NCBI GenBank assembly: GCA_021397835.1
Contig: JAJFZO010000446.1
Coordinates: forward strand, 1,736,001 to 1,800,000
Length of the DNA stretch: 64,000 bases
Source: Moringa oleifera
Lineage: Eukaryota > Streptophyta > Magnoliopsida > Brassicales > Moringaceae
Direction: 5' to 3'
Part shown: in pieces, positions 1 to 11,869 of the stretch
Position numbering within the stretch: position 1 is the first letter of the stretch
How the letters are laid out: each line of letters opens with the position of its first letter
Position numbers and translations under genes: made by a program
Notes under the pieces: model-generated
The model's input: only the letters and a program-made list of their open reading frames with translations
The model's database searches: none
What the model was told of the DNA's origin: nothing

Positions 1-31
1 TTCGATTTTGTTCATCGTGTCACCATTTAAG

Positions 32-2222
32 TCATTTTGACTTAATAGAATTGTCAACCCTTAATTGATTTAAATGCTCACTACATATTAAGAATAAATC
101 ATCAAACAATAATTCAAATATTATTTGATATAATAATGAACTATGAGTCGTAAAATTTAATAACCTTATATATGGTTGAACTTTGCACGTATTCATCAAA
201 ATAAACAAAGGCACTTGATAAAGGAGGACATTGTCAGCTTTCTCAATAGTTCCACTAGCTAGAGCTTTTTCATTCCAAGTTGAGTGACCAAATACATTCT
301 TTCATAGAGGAATCCCAATAATATACATACCAGATAAATAGTCAACGCAAAATTCTAATGTCTCTTCTCCAATGTACGACTTAGTAAAAGTACCTTTAAG
401 TCTATTACGATTTCGAATATAACCCTTTAACACTTTCATATATCTTTCAAATAGGTACATCCATCGTAAATACATGTGACCACACAATTTTACTTCTTTT
501 TTAAGATGAACAGTGAGGTGGACCAAAATATCAAAGAAGCTGAGAGGAAAGTACTTCTCAAGCAAACAAAGTGTTGTAACAAGTTCATTTTGGATTCCAT
601 GCAACTTTGACACATCCATAACCTTTTGGATTAACAAATTGAAGAACATACAAAGTCTAATAATAGCATATCTAACATGTTTGGGTAACACACCTTGTAA
701 AGCAATAGGTAAAAGTTGTTGCATTAGGATGTGACAATCATCCGACTTCAACCGATATAGTTTTAAGTCGTCCATGGATACTAGATTTCTAATGTACGAA
801 GAATACCCATCTGGAACCTTAATGTCTCTAAAAACTTTACAAAATATTTTTTTCTTCCCTAGACAAAGTATAGCATGTAGGCCGTAGAAATGTATGATTA
901 CCGCAAACTTATGGTTCCAACTCAGACCTTAACCCCATGTCTTTCAAATCCATTCTTGAAGCTAATCTGTCTTTAGATTTTCTTGGAATATCAAGTAATG
1001 TGCTAAGAAGACTGTCACAAACATTCTTATGCAGGAAAATCATTGATTGTCCATAACAAAGCAGCTTCCAAGTTAAATGACTCATTACGGTGCTCACCAT
1101 ATAGTTTTACACCTATGTCCCATAACATTTTCAAGTCTTTTATAAGCGGAGCCAAGTAAATGTCGATATCATTACCAGTTGTTGAGGACCTGATATTAGT
1201 GACGTTAACATTATGAACTTTTTCGTCATTGTTAACCATGGTGGTAAATTATAATTCACCTTAATCACTAGCCAACAACTATATCGACTACTCAATGTAC
1301 TGTGCGGATTGATCCCATCTGCTAATATAGCAAGTCTTAAGTTTCTTGGCTCTAAAGCAAACTCTGGCCACATGTAGTCAACCAATTTCCATGTTGGTGT
1401 ATCTGACGGGTGCTTTAACTGACCATCAATTTCATTTCTATTTGAATGCCATGTAAGGTGTTTTGATATTTCAGAACTTTTGAACATTCTTTTAAATCTT
1501 GCTATTGGTGGAAAATACCATAAAACCTTAGCAGACACACCAATCTTTATTTTGTTACCGTTCTTCATTACTTTCCATCTTGAAAGTCCATAAGTTGGAC
1601 ATTGGATATCATCTTGAAACTCCTTCCGATATAAGATGCAATCATTTGGATAGGTATGAATCTTTGGATAATCCATGCCTAATGCATTCAATGTTTTCTT
1701 GGCATCATACATGGATGTAGAAATTTTATTATTATCAGGCAATATTTCGGTAATCAAATTTAAAAAATCACTCAAGCTTTGATCGAACAAATCATATTTC
1801 GCCTTCAAATTCTACAATTTAACTAGAGCAGATAATTTATTAAACTTCACTGATCCAGAATACAGAGGTTTCTCAGCATCACAAAGTACTTTGCAAATGC
1901 CTCTTATACCATTTCTACAGTGTTATCAACTTCGTCAATGTGTTCTACCTTCGTAACAACCTTAGCATTCTTACTAGTAGAGGACCCAAAATACTAGTTT
2001 CTCAATGCCATATCCAATTTTGATAGCTACTATCAACTCCATATATGTATAAATGATTCCGTATCTTACATGGAGTAGACGCTTCATATTACCACATTTA
2101 ATATATGGACACCGAACTAATTTAGGGTTATCACTATTTTGAACAACATAATCCAAAAATTTGTTTACCCCTACCTCATATGCCTCTGATCTTCTATCAG
2201 CAAACATCCAAATTTTATCCAT
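32..2222 (-). pseudogene. TNP2: Degenerate TNP2-type CACTA transposase
   Basis: Read on the minus strand from an ATG at 2220-2222, the product begins MDKIWMFADRRSEAYEVGV, the transposase-associated N-terminal domain with a CPYIKCGN Cys motif. The Transposase_21 core follows at 1808-1027 (KTLNALGMDYPKIH, PNDCILYRKEF, LRLAILADGINPHS, GNDIDIYLAPLIKDL). After an internal deletion comes KNVCDSLLSTLLDI near 1020-909, then a DUF4218-type region at 775-302 (CGHMYLRWMYLFERYMKVLK). Family members are one long frame; here the match is spread over several frames, with at least one deletion after WTINDFPA. The gene is dead but keeps the C-terminal half lost from the other TNP2 copies in this window. Further C-terminal sequence runs toward base 32. 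Confidence 0.85.
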
Positions 2223-3600
2223 TCTGAAATTTAAATAACATTTAATTATTTACTTCTCAAGGATCTAATATATTAAGTAAAATTTAAATAAATGATTAAT
2301 AACTATTTAATTAATTAATACAAAAAGTTAATATTCACTTAGCATTTAATTTATCACTATAAAAGCATCTAATTAACTAGCTAGTAAATTAATTAAAATT
2401 TAAATATTATTTAATTATTTACTTTACAAGCATTAAATTTATTAATTAAAATTTAAATACATAATTAATAACTATTTAGTTAATTAAGACATATTCAATA
2501 TTTAATTGACATTTAATTAATTACTATATAAGCACTTAACTAGCTAGTAACCTAATTAATATTTAAATAACATGTAATTTTTTGTTTCACAAGCATCTAA
2601 TTTATTAATATTAGTTAAATAAATGATTAATAATTAATTAGTTAATTAATACATAGTAAATTAATTATCATCTAATTAATTACAACACAAGCATCTAACT
2701 AGCTAATAACTTAATTGATTAAAATTTAAATAACATTTAATAATTTATTTGTCAAGCACATAATTAATTATTATCTATTTAAAATTTAACTAAATATATT
2801 AATTTATGTTAATTACAAAATCAATATAATTAAATTTGACAAAAAATTAATTCAAACATAAATTCATCTACACCTAATATATAATTAATTTATCAAAATA
2901 TAAATTCATCTAATTAATTTATGAAATAATCTCAAAATCTTAATAATTATGAAATAATAACTGCATCAATGTATACCCATTCATACCAATTATAAATTAA
3001 AATTAATTAGTTACTAATTAATTAATTAATCTAGTTTGTAAAAATCTAATTAATTATTTAACACCTACTTAATTATTTATTTATTTAATTAACATTCACT
3101 TAATATCTAATTGACATCTAACTCCCCTCTAATTAACTAAGAAAGATCTAATTAATTTATCTAACTGATATCTCACTATAAACTCAAATTAGTTATTACT
3201 AACCAATTAATAAATTATTATATAATTAACTAAGAAACATCTAATTATATTTTTTCTAAATATCTAACAGACATATAATTAATTATTTGAAATCTAATTA
3301 ATTCTTTAACATTTACTTAATTATTTAGGATCCACTTAATTATATCATTTCTAATTATCATGTAAATAACATTTATTTGACATCTATTAATTATTTATCG
3401 AATTAACATTTAATTAAAATGTAACTCATATCTAATTAGTTAAAAAATCTCTAATTAATTAATTATCGAATTAACATCAAATTAAGGTCACATAAATTAG
3501 TCACAAACTAATTATTTAACATATAATTTCTTGATTTATAACTGAATACCTAATTAATATCTAATTACTTAATTAGCTTCTAATTAATATACACATACAT
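2223..3600. repeat. Extremely AT-rich TAATTAATTA-type low-complexity tract inside CACTA-1
   Basis: About 1.4 kb is dominated by ATTAATTA, TTTAAAT and CTAATTAATT words with almost no G or C. It lies between the start of the transposase reading frame and the leader/promoter region, where an intron of the transposase transcription unit would be expected. I see no coding potential in it. Shorter versions sit at the same place in CACTA-2 (10960-11390) and CACTA-6 (59615-60050). Confidence 0.7.
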
Positions 3601-4158
3601 AATGAAACCTAAGAAACTCATACATACATTGAATATTAACATACCTATATAACTATATACATACTGAAAATTCATCAACCTATTTATCAATATATCCATA
3701 TATCTATTGAAAATTAACATACCCATATGAATTTTAACACACCCATATACACCATACACATTGAACATTCAAAAACCTAAACAAATGAAACATTAAAATA
3801 CCCATAAATTATGTTACCCACACAAGGATATACATACTCATATACAAATCAAAGATTAAAATACCAAATATACCATAGATTAAGCTTTTCGTCGACAATA
3901 TATATGTATATCTCTTTTCACTTACATCTCTCTTCATTCATATCTCTTTTCACTCGCATCTTTCCTCATTCTACTAAAACATTTGAGATCGCAGAAAATG
4001 GGAGGAAGATTCACATATTTATCATGCAAGATGGAAGAAATCTTTGAAATAAGGGAGGATATACTCGAATATATCGTCCATGAATGGATTGATCGAGGAG
4101 GACAAATAAAAGACCGTTTTACTTCATTGGAAGTCGACTGAGAAGAGTACCAACTGCT

Positions 4159-4223
4159 GATGAAGAAGCACATCGGCAGGAGGATAATGGTCAAGAAGAA
4201 GCTCATCGACGGGAGGACAATGG
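4159..4223. repeat. Two-copy 33-bp tandem repeat in the CACTA-1 leader
   Basis: Two imperfect copies (4159-4190 and 4192-4223) share GAAGAAGC-CATCG and GGAGGA-AATGG blocks. Read on the plus strand they would encode EEAHRQEDNG then EEAHRREDNG, but the transposase gene is on the other strand and no supported plus-strand gene contains them. CACTA-2 and CACTA-6 also have tandem repeats in the equivalent leader region. Confidence 0.6.
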
Positions 4224-4307
4224 TGTGATGGGATGAGGAGAAAACAATTGCCAGAGAATATACTTCCCTAAACTTAGATTTTGATACCTAGATTTGGGTA
4301 TCGAGAT

Positions 4308-4317
4308 CCTTATATAT
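4308..4317 (-). promoter_or_regulatory. Candidate TATA box for the CACTA-1 transposase gene
   Basis: On the minus strand this reads ATATATAAGG. It lies between the subterminal repeat block and a less AT-rich leader (3934-4280), where CACTA transposase transcription would begin. CACTA-4 has a similar TATAAATA in the equivalent place. Assigned by position and motif only. Confidence 0.4.
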
Positions 4318-4329
4318 GAAACCTTTCTC

Positions 4330-4620
4330 ATCGATTTATTCTTGAACCGATGAGAAAGAAAGGTTATCATTTTGGTTCACAATAAAACCGACATGAAATT
4401 ATATCAATTTGACGTTAATTTTCTAGTGAACCAATGTCAAAGAATAAATTTCACGTCGATTCTTGAAACCAACACGAATTTCCCTTATTTTAATGTAGGT
4501 TCATAAGATAATCAACGTTAAAAAATATCATTTCACATCGATTTTAAGAACCGATGTGAAATCCTTAACTTTTAACGTCAGTTCTCTTATGAACAGATGT
4601 TAAAATTAATGCAAATGCAC
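4330..4620. repeat. CACTA-1 subterminal repeat cluster, inner block
   Basis: Short motifs occur in both orientations: TTTCACGTCGATTCTTGAA with partner GAACCGATGTGAAA, and TTTTAACGTC with GACGTTAA. Such arrays near CACTA termini are known transposase-binding regions. Here the array is split in two by about 1.5 kb of unrelated DNA; its outer part is at 6290-6600. Confidence 0.7.
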
Positions 4621-6110
4621 CATCTCATCAATCTTTGGTGGGCTTATCTACTTTTATATCTGACCAATTCTTAAACTACATTTATGGGTGTTAATGGTGC
4701 TTGGGTTCATCATTCATGGGGGATTGGAAGCTAATACCTAATGGATGAAACTTGCATGACAAATTCGTAAGTGTAAGTAAGGAGTAGGTTAGGAGCATAT
4801 ATTAGTTTTCTTTTATAAGTTTGTAATTTCAAAAGTTAATTTATAAAGTAATAACTATTATAATTTAGGATTTCTATCATTTTATGGTAAAAACTGATTC
4901 TTTTCTTTTATAATTTTGCAACTTCTTTGGAGGCACACATAGCTCCTGCCTCTTCACTACTTACTGCTACTCACTGCCTACATTCTCTCTTTCTCCCTCT
5001 TTATATTCTCATTTATAGCTTTCTTTCTATTCAAATCTCTCTCTTTCGATCTCTTCCTCTCTGTCCCTCTCCACATAAGATAGAAACCAGGAACCCATCA
5101 TAGGAATTTGTGGAACATGGAATATCTCAAGAGGTTCTTCTCTTTCTTCCCTTGTATTGTTAAGCAAAAATGGTTGCCTTTTTCCTTCAACTGTTGGTTT
5201 TGTACTCTTTGAAACAAAAATAAATTGATTTTCCTATAAAGATTATGTTTTGTGTAGTTTTAATTATTGTATTTCTATGGTTGGTCTTGCTAAAAATGGT
5301 TCCAATGGTGCTTTTCTATGAGATCGAATAGGGTTCAAAGAATTAATATTTTCATATAATGCACATAAGATATTTCATGAAGGAAGTACCCTTGGTGGTT
5401 TTTCTACTTACAAAAATTATGATTTATGCCTTTGAGCTTAACAAAGTTATTGACAATAGATGCACCTATAATATATAGGTGATTTGATATGGAAGAACAA
5501 ATAGGTAGGTTTTATTTTTATGACTAATCTTAGAAGTTTGAATTCTTCTTTGTTGGTTTCAATTTGCTTCTAAAAGCTCTAGTAATTAAATTGCATTATA
5601 TGTATAGGTTCTTATTGGAAAAATTTTGTAAGAGTTATTACTATTAAGTGAAGGAATCTATTAAATGTTTTCAGATGGAAATTTTACTTCCTGCATTGTT
5701 ATGTCTTTAATCTTTATTGAATTTGAGTATGACACAAAGCTTGACTCTCAACTTGCCATATGCTTGTATCACTTAAATTGTCTAATCCACTACCTAGTTT
5801 TACTTATAACATTTTAAACATGGGAAAGAAAGAGGCAATTCAAGAGCATTTTCCTATTCATTCTCTTGATGTTCTTTAAGTTTCCAGTATTCATGAATCT
5901 CATTACCAAACTTCTGGAGGCTGCTCCATTTTACAGAGCAAAATTTTGATACTATTGCTTGTTCTTTCTCTTTTCTTAAAATCGTTGAATCATATATAAA
6001 ATATGACAATGATTTAGTGCTATGAAATGGAACTTAAAAAGGGTACATTTTTCAACTGTGATTACATTGGCTTCTCAAAGTCTTGGAGTGGTTTACGATA
6101 TATAAGATAT
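4620..6110. other. Non-repetitive block inside CACTA-1, possibly a captured gene 5' region
   Basis: This stretch interrupts the subterminal repeat array. At 4960-5090 it has a CT-rich tract resembling a plant promoter and 5' untranslated region, followed at about 5117 by ATGGAATATCTCAAG (MEYLKRFFSFFPC...), a short open stretch I cannot assign. The rest (5200-6100) looks like intron or spacer. It may be captured host DNA or a nested insertion; I see no terminal repeats at its edges. Confidence 0.35.
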
Positions 6111-6131
6111 CACGTTGGTTCTCTTACAAAC

Positions 6132-6292
6132 TCACATGAAAGACATGCAATTCACCTGCACATGAATTGCATTCTTGTTAAGGTTGATTCCTACATGAAA
6201 TCGACATGAAAGAGATGCAATTCACATGCATGTGAAAGACATGCAATTCACACACATGAAAGACATGCAATTCACATGCATATGAATTGCAT
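6132..6292. repeat. Short tandem/dispersed repeat, CATGAAAGACATGCAATTCA unit
   Basis: Four near-identical copies of a unit of roughly 20-26 bases occur at 6133-6158, 6203-6228, 6230-6252 and 6253-6278. They are interspersed with the palindromic partner ATGAATTGCATTC. They lie just inside the outer subterminal repeats of CACTA-1. Confidence 0.65.
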
Positions 6293-6608
6293 TCATTTTA
6301 ACGTCGGTTCATGAATGAATTGACGTTAACAACTTGAATTGAACTAATTTTAACGTCGATTTACTTATGATTCAATGTTGAAAACTTCAATTTCACATCA
6401 GTTTAAAGATTCAACATGAAATGTTTGTGTTTTAAAATCGATTTTTATAAAAACTGATGTTAAATAGTCCAACTTAATTCTTTTAACGTTGATTTTGTTA
6501 TAAAACCATCATCTAATCATTTTGATCCATAATTTATCCATTTTTAATGATTTTTTTGTTAAAACTGCCATTTATTAAGTGCCATTAACAATCAATTTTA
6601 TTGTAGTG
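6290..6608. repeat. CACTA-1 terminal and subterminal repeats, outer block
   Basis: TTTTAACGTCGGTTCATGAA is followed by its partner AATTGACGTTAAC, then further AACGTCGATTT, GATGTTAAA and TTTTAACGTTGATTTT units. The terminal repeat ends TTGTAGTG at 6608. The paired arrangement matches the other CACTA elements here, each with its own core sequence. Confidence 0.75.
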
Positions 6609-6791
6609 TTTACTAAAAGATTGTAAAAATAGTCACTATATGTATGACATATACTGACAAATTTTTTGTCCATCAGTAATAATTATATATTTAGTGATGT
6701 ATTGAGAAATTTGTCACTATTTATGTACATATACTGATGGATTTTAATCATCAATAAAACATGCATTAGTAAATGGCAATTTTTTGTAGTG
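6609..6791. mobile_element. Right-end remnant of a second CACTA-like element
   Basis: Immediately beyond CACTA-1, this 183-bp piece ends in AATTTTTTGTAGTG at 6778-6791. It contains repeated TTTGTCACTAT, ACTGATGGATTTT and ACTGACAAATTTTTTGTCC motifs, typical of a CACTA subterminal region with a different core. The simplest reading is that CACTA-1 inserted into an older CACTA element whose left part lies outside the window. Too short for family assignment. Confidence 0.5.
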
Positions 6792-8870
6792 ACTCTATCG
6801 TATTTATTAACTTCTTAGAAACATGAGAATGTATGATTATATAAAAAATTTTGAGTTTATGAAATATTAATTAATTAAAAATTATCTAGCTATGGAGAGG
6901 GACTGCATCTAGTACATAAGAAAATGTCAACCTCTACATGTGAGGGCATTTAAAGAAAAAAGACTAGTGTAAAACCATAGATCCCTATAGCTTTGTAATT
7001 ATGCAAGGAATAAAGAGAAGCACCAAGACAACCATCCTCCATCTCATCAAAATAGAATAAAAAAATGAAATTAATATAAAATCACAATTGTGCAAAATTA
7101 TAGCACTGAAAAATATTTAAAGCAATCATGCCATTTGTAATGCAAAAAAAAAAAAAAAAACTAATCTTAGGCTATTCTTATATTTAAAATTATAATCAAA
7201 CCATAGAAAAACATATAGTCACCTTACTGGAGGACGGATAACCCCTTTAAATTAGACACTACTTTGTGTTATATAATGGGTTTAATAAGGTACGCTGTCT
7301 ATCACACTAGTGTAAGCCATGTGATATTTATTCATTTAGTTAAATCATCACATTTGACTCGATTATATTATGCACCTCCATGAAGAGGGGGTCAATTTAT
7401 CACTCTTTGAACATAAAAGTTTGAGTATCTAATTCTTCAAAAGGAATCATAGATTTTATAGGCAATTTCATTGATGATGTTCATCTTTTTTAATGTAGTA
7501 CCATATTAATCCTAATCGGGAAAAAGCATAATATCCTTCTGTTTCTATGTCTAAACATAAATAAATTGATGAGGAGATGAATGGCAAACTATTTTATATT
7601 ATGATTAAGTAGGGAATATTGATTAGATCATCGATTATTGATTGTGTGTTAGTTTAACAAATTAATACCCTTTGCTGTTAATCCTAGCCTAATAATGAAG
7701 TGAATAATTTAACTAATAGAATAATCTCAACAAAACCTTTTAATAAAAATATTAAAGATGTGTTTCTTATTTGGTTGCTTCTTAAATATGATATACTAAG
7801 GTTATAATTTTGATTAAGTATAATCAAGATATTACAACATAATTATAGGGTTTGTCATAATTGAGTCATTTAAATGTGTACTCTTATTTTAGATTTTCTA
7901 TTTTTTATGTTATTTCGGTTTACAGTTGTTTAAATGTTAAGTCCAATTAATTATTAGAGTGATTTAATCAATGTTTAATGCTATCTTAATTAGTTAATAG
8001 CTTTCTGCAAGTTATCAAATATTTTTTTTTTAGATCAATGTTGGTCAGGTACCCAGCAAAACTAATTTTGAATTCTAACGTGTAGTTAGCATTTCACCAA
8101 CCTTGTTTGTCATCCTCATTAAATTAATGAAATAACAATAATTAATATTTGGACCAAAACTTATGAATATATGGTAGCATCTTTGGTGTAAATTAAATCA
8201 TGCAGTTAAACACCTTTAAACCATAGGTAACATAAGGTTAATACCATATGTGAATACGAAATGGGATTAAATAGTTAATTGGACATCTTTATTCCTAGCT
8301 AATTGGTTATTTTTTTTACATTGAGGCCATTCAAACTCACCTAACCATTGATTAAATTCTATAGTATTGTGCCCATTAGAGTTGTGACATATTCTTTCTT
8401 TGACAAGACAAAGAATCACATGATGCTGGCTAATTTAGAGAACCATATTAAGCCATGCATTGGTCCTGAATCTTCATGTCCTTCATTTACAACTCAACCC
8501 TTTTGTAACATAACTACAACTTGGATTATCTTACTTGTAGTTTAGAATTTATTTGAATTGTTTGGTAAATATTTTATATGACTTATCCCTTGTTAGCTTT
8601 TTAAAAATAATTTTATACTAATTAAAACCATTAAATGATGTCTTATTCATTTTATTCATGCAAATAATGTAATTTCATCCATCTTGAATAAGGTTAGGCT
8701 CAATTAAACTCTAACACCTAGGGACAGTTATATGTGAAATAAATTGTTATCCAAATAATTAATGACCAACTTCTAATCCTATTGTATTCAGTGAACCGAC
8801 TCTTATTTTCATCATCAAATAGGTTATTATGTTAATGTGTGTTCCATGTTGTGGTGTATAACATATACCT
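6792..8870. other. AT-rich intergenic DNA, no gene seen
   Basis: Open frames are short and look random. A stretch near 6885-6940 (GGAGAGGGACTGCATCTAGTACAT region) resembles 45330-45395 in the same orientation, suggesting old duplicated spacer. A 19-base poly(A) tract is near 7143. I see no RNA gene or transposon terminus. Confidence 0.5.
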
Positions 8871-8889
8871 ATCCACTACTACAAATAAA

Positions 8890-9200
8890 AGCTTTAATGA
8901 CAGTTAAAAATGGTTTTTAATGACAGTTGTAAAAGTGTCATCTTTGTTCGTGTCATTATAGGGGAGAGTTTTTAATGACAGTTCTTGAACTGTCATTAAA
9001 GGGGGTGCCTTTGATGACAGTTCAAACAGAACTGTCGTTAAAGGGGGGGTACCCTTCAACGACAGTTCCGAACAAAACTGTCATTAAAAGGGGGTACTCT
9101 TTAATGACAGTTCCAAAGAAACTGTCATTAAAAAGGGTACCCTTTAACGACAGTTCTGTTGGAACTGTCGTTAAAAGGGGATACCCATTAAAGGTATTTT
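8890..9200. repeat. CACTA-2 left subterminal palindromic repeats
   Basis: Successive units of TTTAATGACAGTTC followed by its complement GAACTGTCATTAAA occur about every 50-60 bases, separated by GGGGGTACCC-type spacers. Each unit can fold as a hairpin. Core variants are ATGACAGTT and ACGACAGTT. Confidence 0.85.
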
Positions 9201-9496
9201 TTGTATTTATTTCAAAATAAATAAAATTTATATTATCCAAAACCTATTTTCACATCATCCATATACATCAATACAATTCTTCACAATATATATGCAACCA
9301 AAATTTTTATGTTATACACTTCAATACCATTCTAACAGAGATCATCATTACTTCTTTCATATCTGAAAACACTCAAAATAATGTAATGCAAAAAAGTAAT
9401 AAGAGACAAACAAAACAAAAGATCACTAATATTTGATGTTATAATTAAACTCTATATGTACAATACATAAGTTAAAATATTACACAATCATAAAAA

Positions 9497-10957
9497 TTAA
9501 ACTTTGTGAAAGACTTCTTCACTGCTTAATGGTTGGGGAGCAATTCTGAATTCTTGTTCACCATTTAAGGCCTTTTTCTGTTTGCGGTAAGGATGATGCC
9601 GTGGTAAGAATCTCCTGTGTCCAACATATGACATCTTTTTACTATATTTTAAGTGACTAGCTTGGGTGTTCTCAGCACAAATAAGACAAGCATAATACCC
9701 TTTAACAATGCAACCAGATAAATTATCATATGCAGGAAAATCATTGATTGTCCATAACAAAACAGCTTTCAAGTAAAATGATTCATTACGGTACGCATCA
9801 TGTACTTTTACACCTGTGTCCCATAACATTTTTAAGTCTTCTATAAGTGGAGCCAAATAGACATCAATATCATTACCAGGTTGTTTAGGACCTGATATTA
9901 GTAACGTCAACATCATGAACTTTCTCTTCATTGTTAACCATGGCGGTAAATTATAGTTCACCATAATCATTGGCCAACAATTATATCGACTACTCAATGT
10001 ACTATGCGAATTAATCCCATCTGCTCATATAGCAAGCCTTAAGTTTCTTGGCTCTGAAGCAAACTCTGGCCACATGTAGTCAACCAATTTTCATGAGGGT
10101 GTATCCGATGGATGCCTCAACTGACCATCAATTTCCCTTTTATTTGAATGCCATGTAAGCTGTTTTGATATTTCAAAACTTTTGAACATTCTTCTAAATC
10201 TTGGTATTGGTGAAAAATACCATAACACCTTAGCAGGCACACTAGTCTTTATTTTGTTATCGTTTTTCATTACTTTCCATCTTGAAAGTCCACAAGTTGG
10301 ACATTGAATGTCATCCTGAAACTCCTTCCGATATAATATGCAATCATTTGGACAAGCATGAATCTTTTGATACTCCATCCCTAATGCATTCATTGTTTTC
10401 TTGGCATCATACATGGATGTAGGCATTTCATTATTATCAGGCAAAATGTCGGCAATCAAATTTAAAAGATCACTGAAGCTTTGATCGGACCAACCATATT
10501 TTGCCTTCAAATTGTACAATTTAACTAGAGCAGATAATTTAGTAAACTTCACTGATCCAGAGTACAAAGGTTTCTCAGCATCACAAAGTAATCTTTCAAA
10601 GTGGTTAGGATTACTATCATCCTCTGCAAATGCCTCTTGTACCATTTCTACAGTGTTATCAACTTCTTCGATGTGTTCTACCTCCTTAACAACTTTAGCA
10701 TTCTTACTAGTAGAAGACCCAACAATACTGGTTTCTCCGTGCCATATCCAGTTTTGATAGCTGCTATCAACTTCATATATATATAAATGATTTCGTATCT
10801 CGTATGGGATATGACGCCTCATGTTGCCACATTTAATACATGGACACCGAATTAATTCAGGATTATCACTATTCTGAACAGCATAATCTAAAAAGTTATT
10901 CACCCCTACATCATATGCCTCTGATCTTCTATCAGCAAACATCCAAGTTTTATCCAT
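9497..10957 (-). pseudogene. TNP2: Truncated TNP2-type transposase of CACTA-2
   Basis: The minus-strand reading starts MDKTWMFADRRSEAYDVGV at 10957. It runs through the Cys-rich N-terminal domain (CPCIKCGNMRRH) and the Transposase_21 core (AEKPLYSGSVKFTKLSALVK, ACPNDCILYRKEF, CPTCGLSRWK). The first open stretch, 288 codons, ends at a TGA replacing the Trp codon in PSWKLVDY (retained in CACTA-6). A second TGA replaces the Ser of ISADGIN near 10026. The frame then stays open to 9497 (GNDIDVYLAPLIEDLK, LLWTINDFPAY, GHRRFLPRHHPYRKQKK). The C-terminal half is missing. Two nonsense changes plus truncation make it nonfunctional. Confidence 0.9.
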
Positions 10958-11399
10958 TCTGAAATTTAAAAGACATTTAATTATTTACGTTTCAAGCATC
11001 TAATATACTGTTTTGAACAACATAATCTAATTACTTATCTATTTAAAATTTAACTAAATATATTAATTTATGTTAACAATAAATCAATATAATTAAATTT
11101 GATAAAACATACCAATTAATCTTACATAAAAAAATTAATTCAACCATAAATTCATCTACACCTAATATATAATTAATTTATCAAAATATAAATGCATTTA
11201 ATTAACACTTTTAATTTATCAATTAATCTAAAAATTTTAATAATTATAAAATAATAAATATATCAATATATATCCATTCATACCAAATATATTCATCCAA
11301 ATATATTAATAAAAAAAATTAAAATTTCATCATTCAATAACAATTCACCTAACACAATTAAACAAAAACTTCTCAAATTAAAATTTCATCTACCTGTAT

Positions 11400-11700
11400 A
11401 GAGAATGGCCGGAGAAGAGTGGGGAAACGGCTGCCACCAGCTACCCCAGCTGGTTGTGGATGGACTGCAGATAGGAGACTCGCCGGAGAATGGCTGTTGT
11501 GTGGACAAAGACCAAAACAAAGAGTGCTGGAAACACTGCCAGCAGCTAATCCAGCTCGTTCTGGATTGACTGCAGAAAGGAGAATGGCCGGAGAAGAGTT
11601 GGGAAAAGACTGCAACCAGCTACCCTAGCTGGTTGTGGATGGACTACAGACAGGAGAATCGCCGGAGAATGGAAGGCTGGCGGTTCAGCTGCTTCTAGAC
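11400..11700. repeat. About 178-bp tandem repeat, one full and one partial copy
   Basis: Copies start at about 11400 and 11579 with GAGAATGGCCGGAGAAGAG and share CAGCTACCCCAGCTGG and GGACTGCAGACAGGAGA. CACTA-6 has the same array with one extra unit. Base composition is much richer in G and C than the surrounding transposon. It lies at the 5' side of the transposase unit, so it may be transcribed leader. Short open frames on both strands reflect low stop density, not a supported protein. Confidence 0.8.
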
Positions 11701-11801
11701 AATCTGTGAAGAGGAGAATTCTGACCTTAGAGAGAAAAAATGTAGCGGGAGGTTATGGCGGGCTTTAGAGGGCTCTGGAAAAAATTTAGAACCCCTATCT
11801 G

Positions 11802-11866
11802 GCCTTCAACACCAGTTCTTACAGCATTGGCGTTGAAGGTTCGCCAGTGTACTGACATTGAAGGTC
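11802..11866. repeat. Palindromic module M1 of CACTA-2
   Basis: CCTTCAACACCAGTTCTTAC is followed by the complementary arm TTGGCGTTGAAGG and a second partial arm ACTGACATTGAAGG. It separates the tandem-repeat block from the next captured block and resembles the subterminal palindromes of the same element (core AACGCCAGTTC). CACTA-6 has a shorter, better paired version at 60637-60674. Confidence 0.75.
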
Positions 11867-11869
11867 TAG

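Larger units (their letters stand above)
1..6608 (-). mobile_element. CACTA-1: right-hand part of a CACTA (En/Spm) DNA transposon, left end outside the window
   Basis: The right end reads ATTTTATTGTAGTG at 6595-6608, the complement of a CACTA-type inverted terminal repeat (CACTACAATAAAAT). Inside it are many short subterminal repeats with TTTTAACGTCGGTT or TTTCACGTCGATT cores in both orientations (about 4330-4620 and 6290-6560). A minus-strand TNP2-type transposase remnant fills 32-2222. The opposite terminus lies left of base 1, so no target duplication can be checked; the bases after the end are TTT. Order from the right: terminal repeats, a foreign-looking block (4620-6110), more repeats, promoter and leader (3930-4320), an AT-rich stretch, then transposase. 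Confidence 0.85.

Noticed and set aside
8890..9200. CRISPR array
   Set aside because: Repeats are palindromic subterminal units of variable sequence in a plant transposon; spacers are not unique equal-length inserts.
9022..9240. Short open frames over the CACTA-2 left repeats
   Set aside because: They are translations of palindromic subterminal repeats with period-related amino acid echoes, not genes. The same applies at 57331-57531, 13346-13694, 62672-62857 and 30659-30877.
10512..10786. Plus-strand open frames opposite the transposase genes
   Set aside because: They are antisense shadows of the TNP2 coding strand, repeated at 59168-59442 because the transposase is repeated.
11419..11628. 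Protein from the tandem repeat (MGKRLPPATPAGCGW...)
   Set aside because: Several frames on both strands are open because the GC-rich repeat has few stops. There is no consistent frame between units and no family resemblance.
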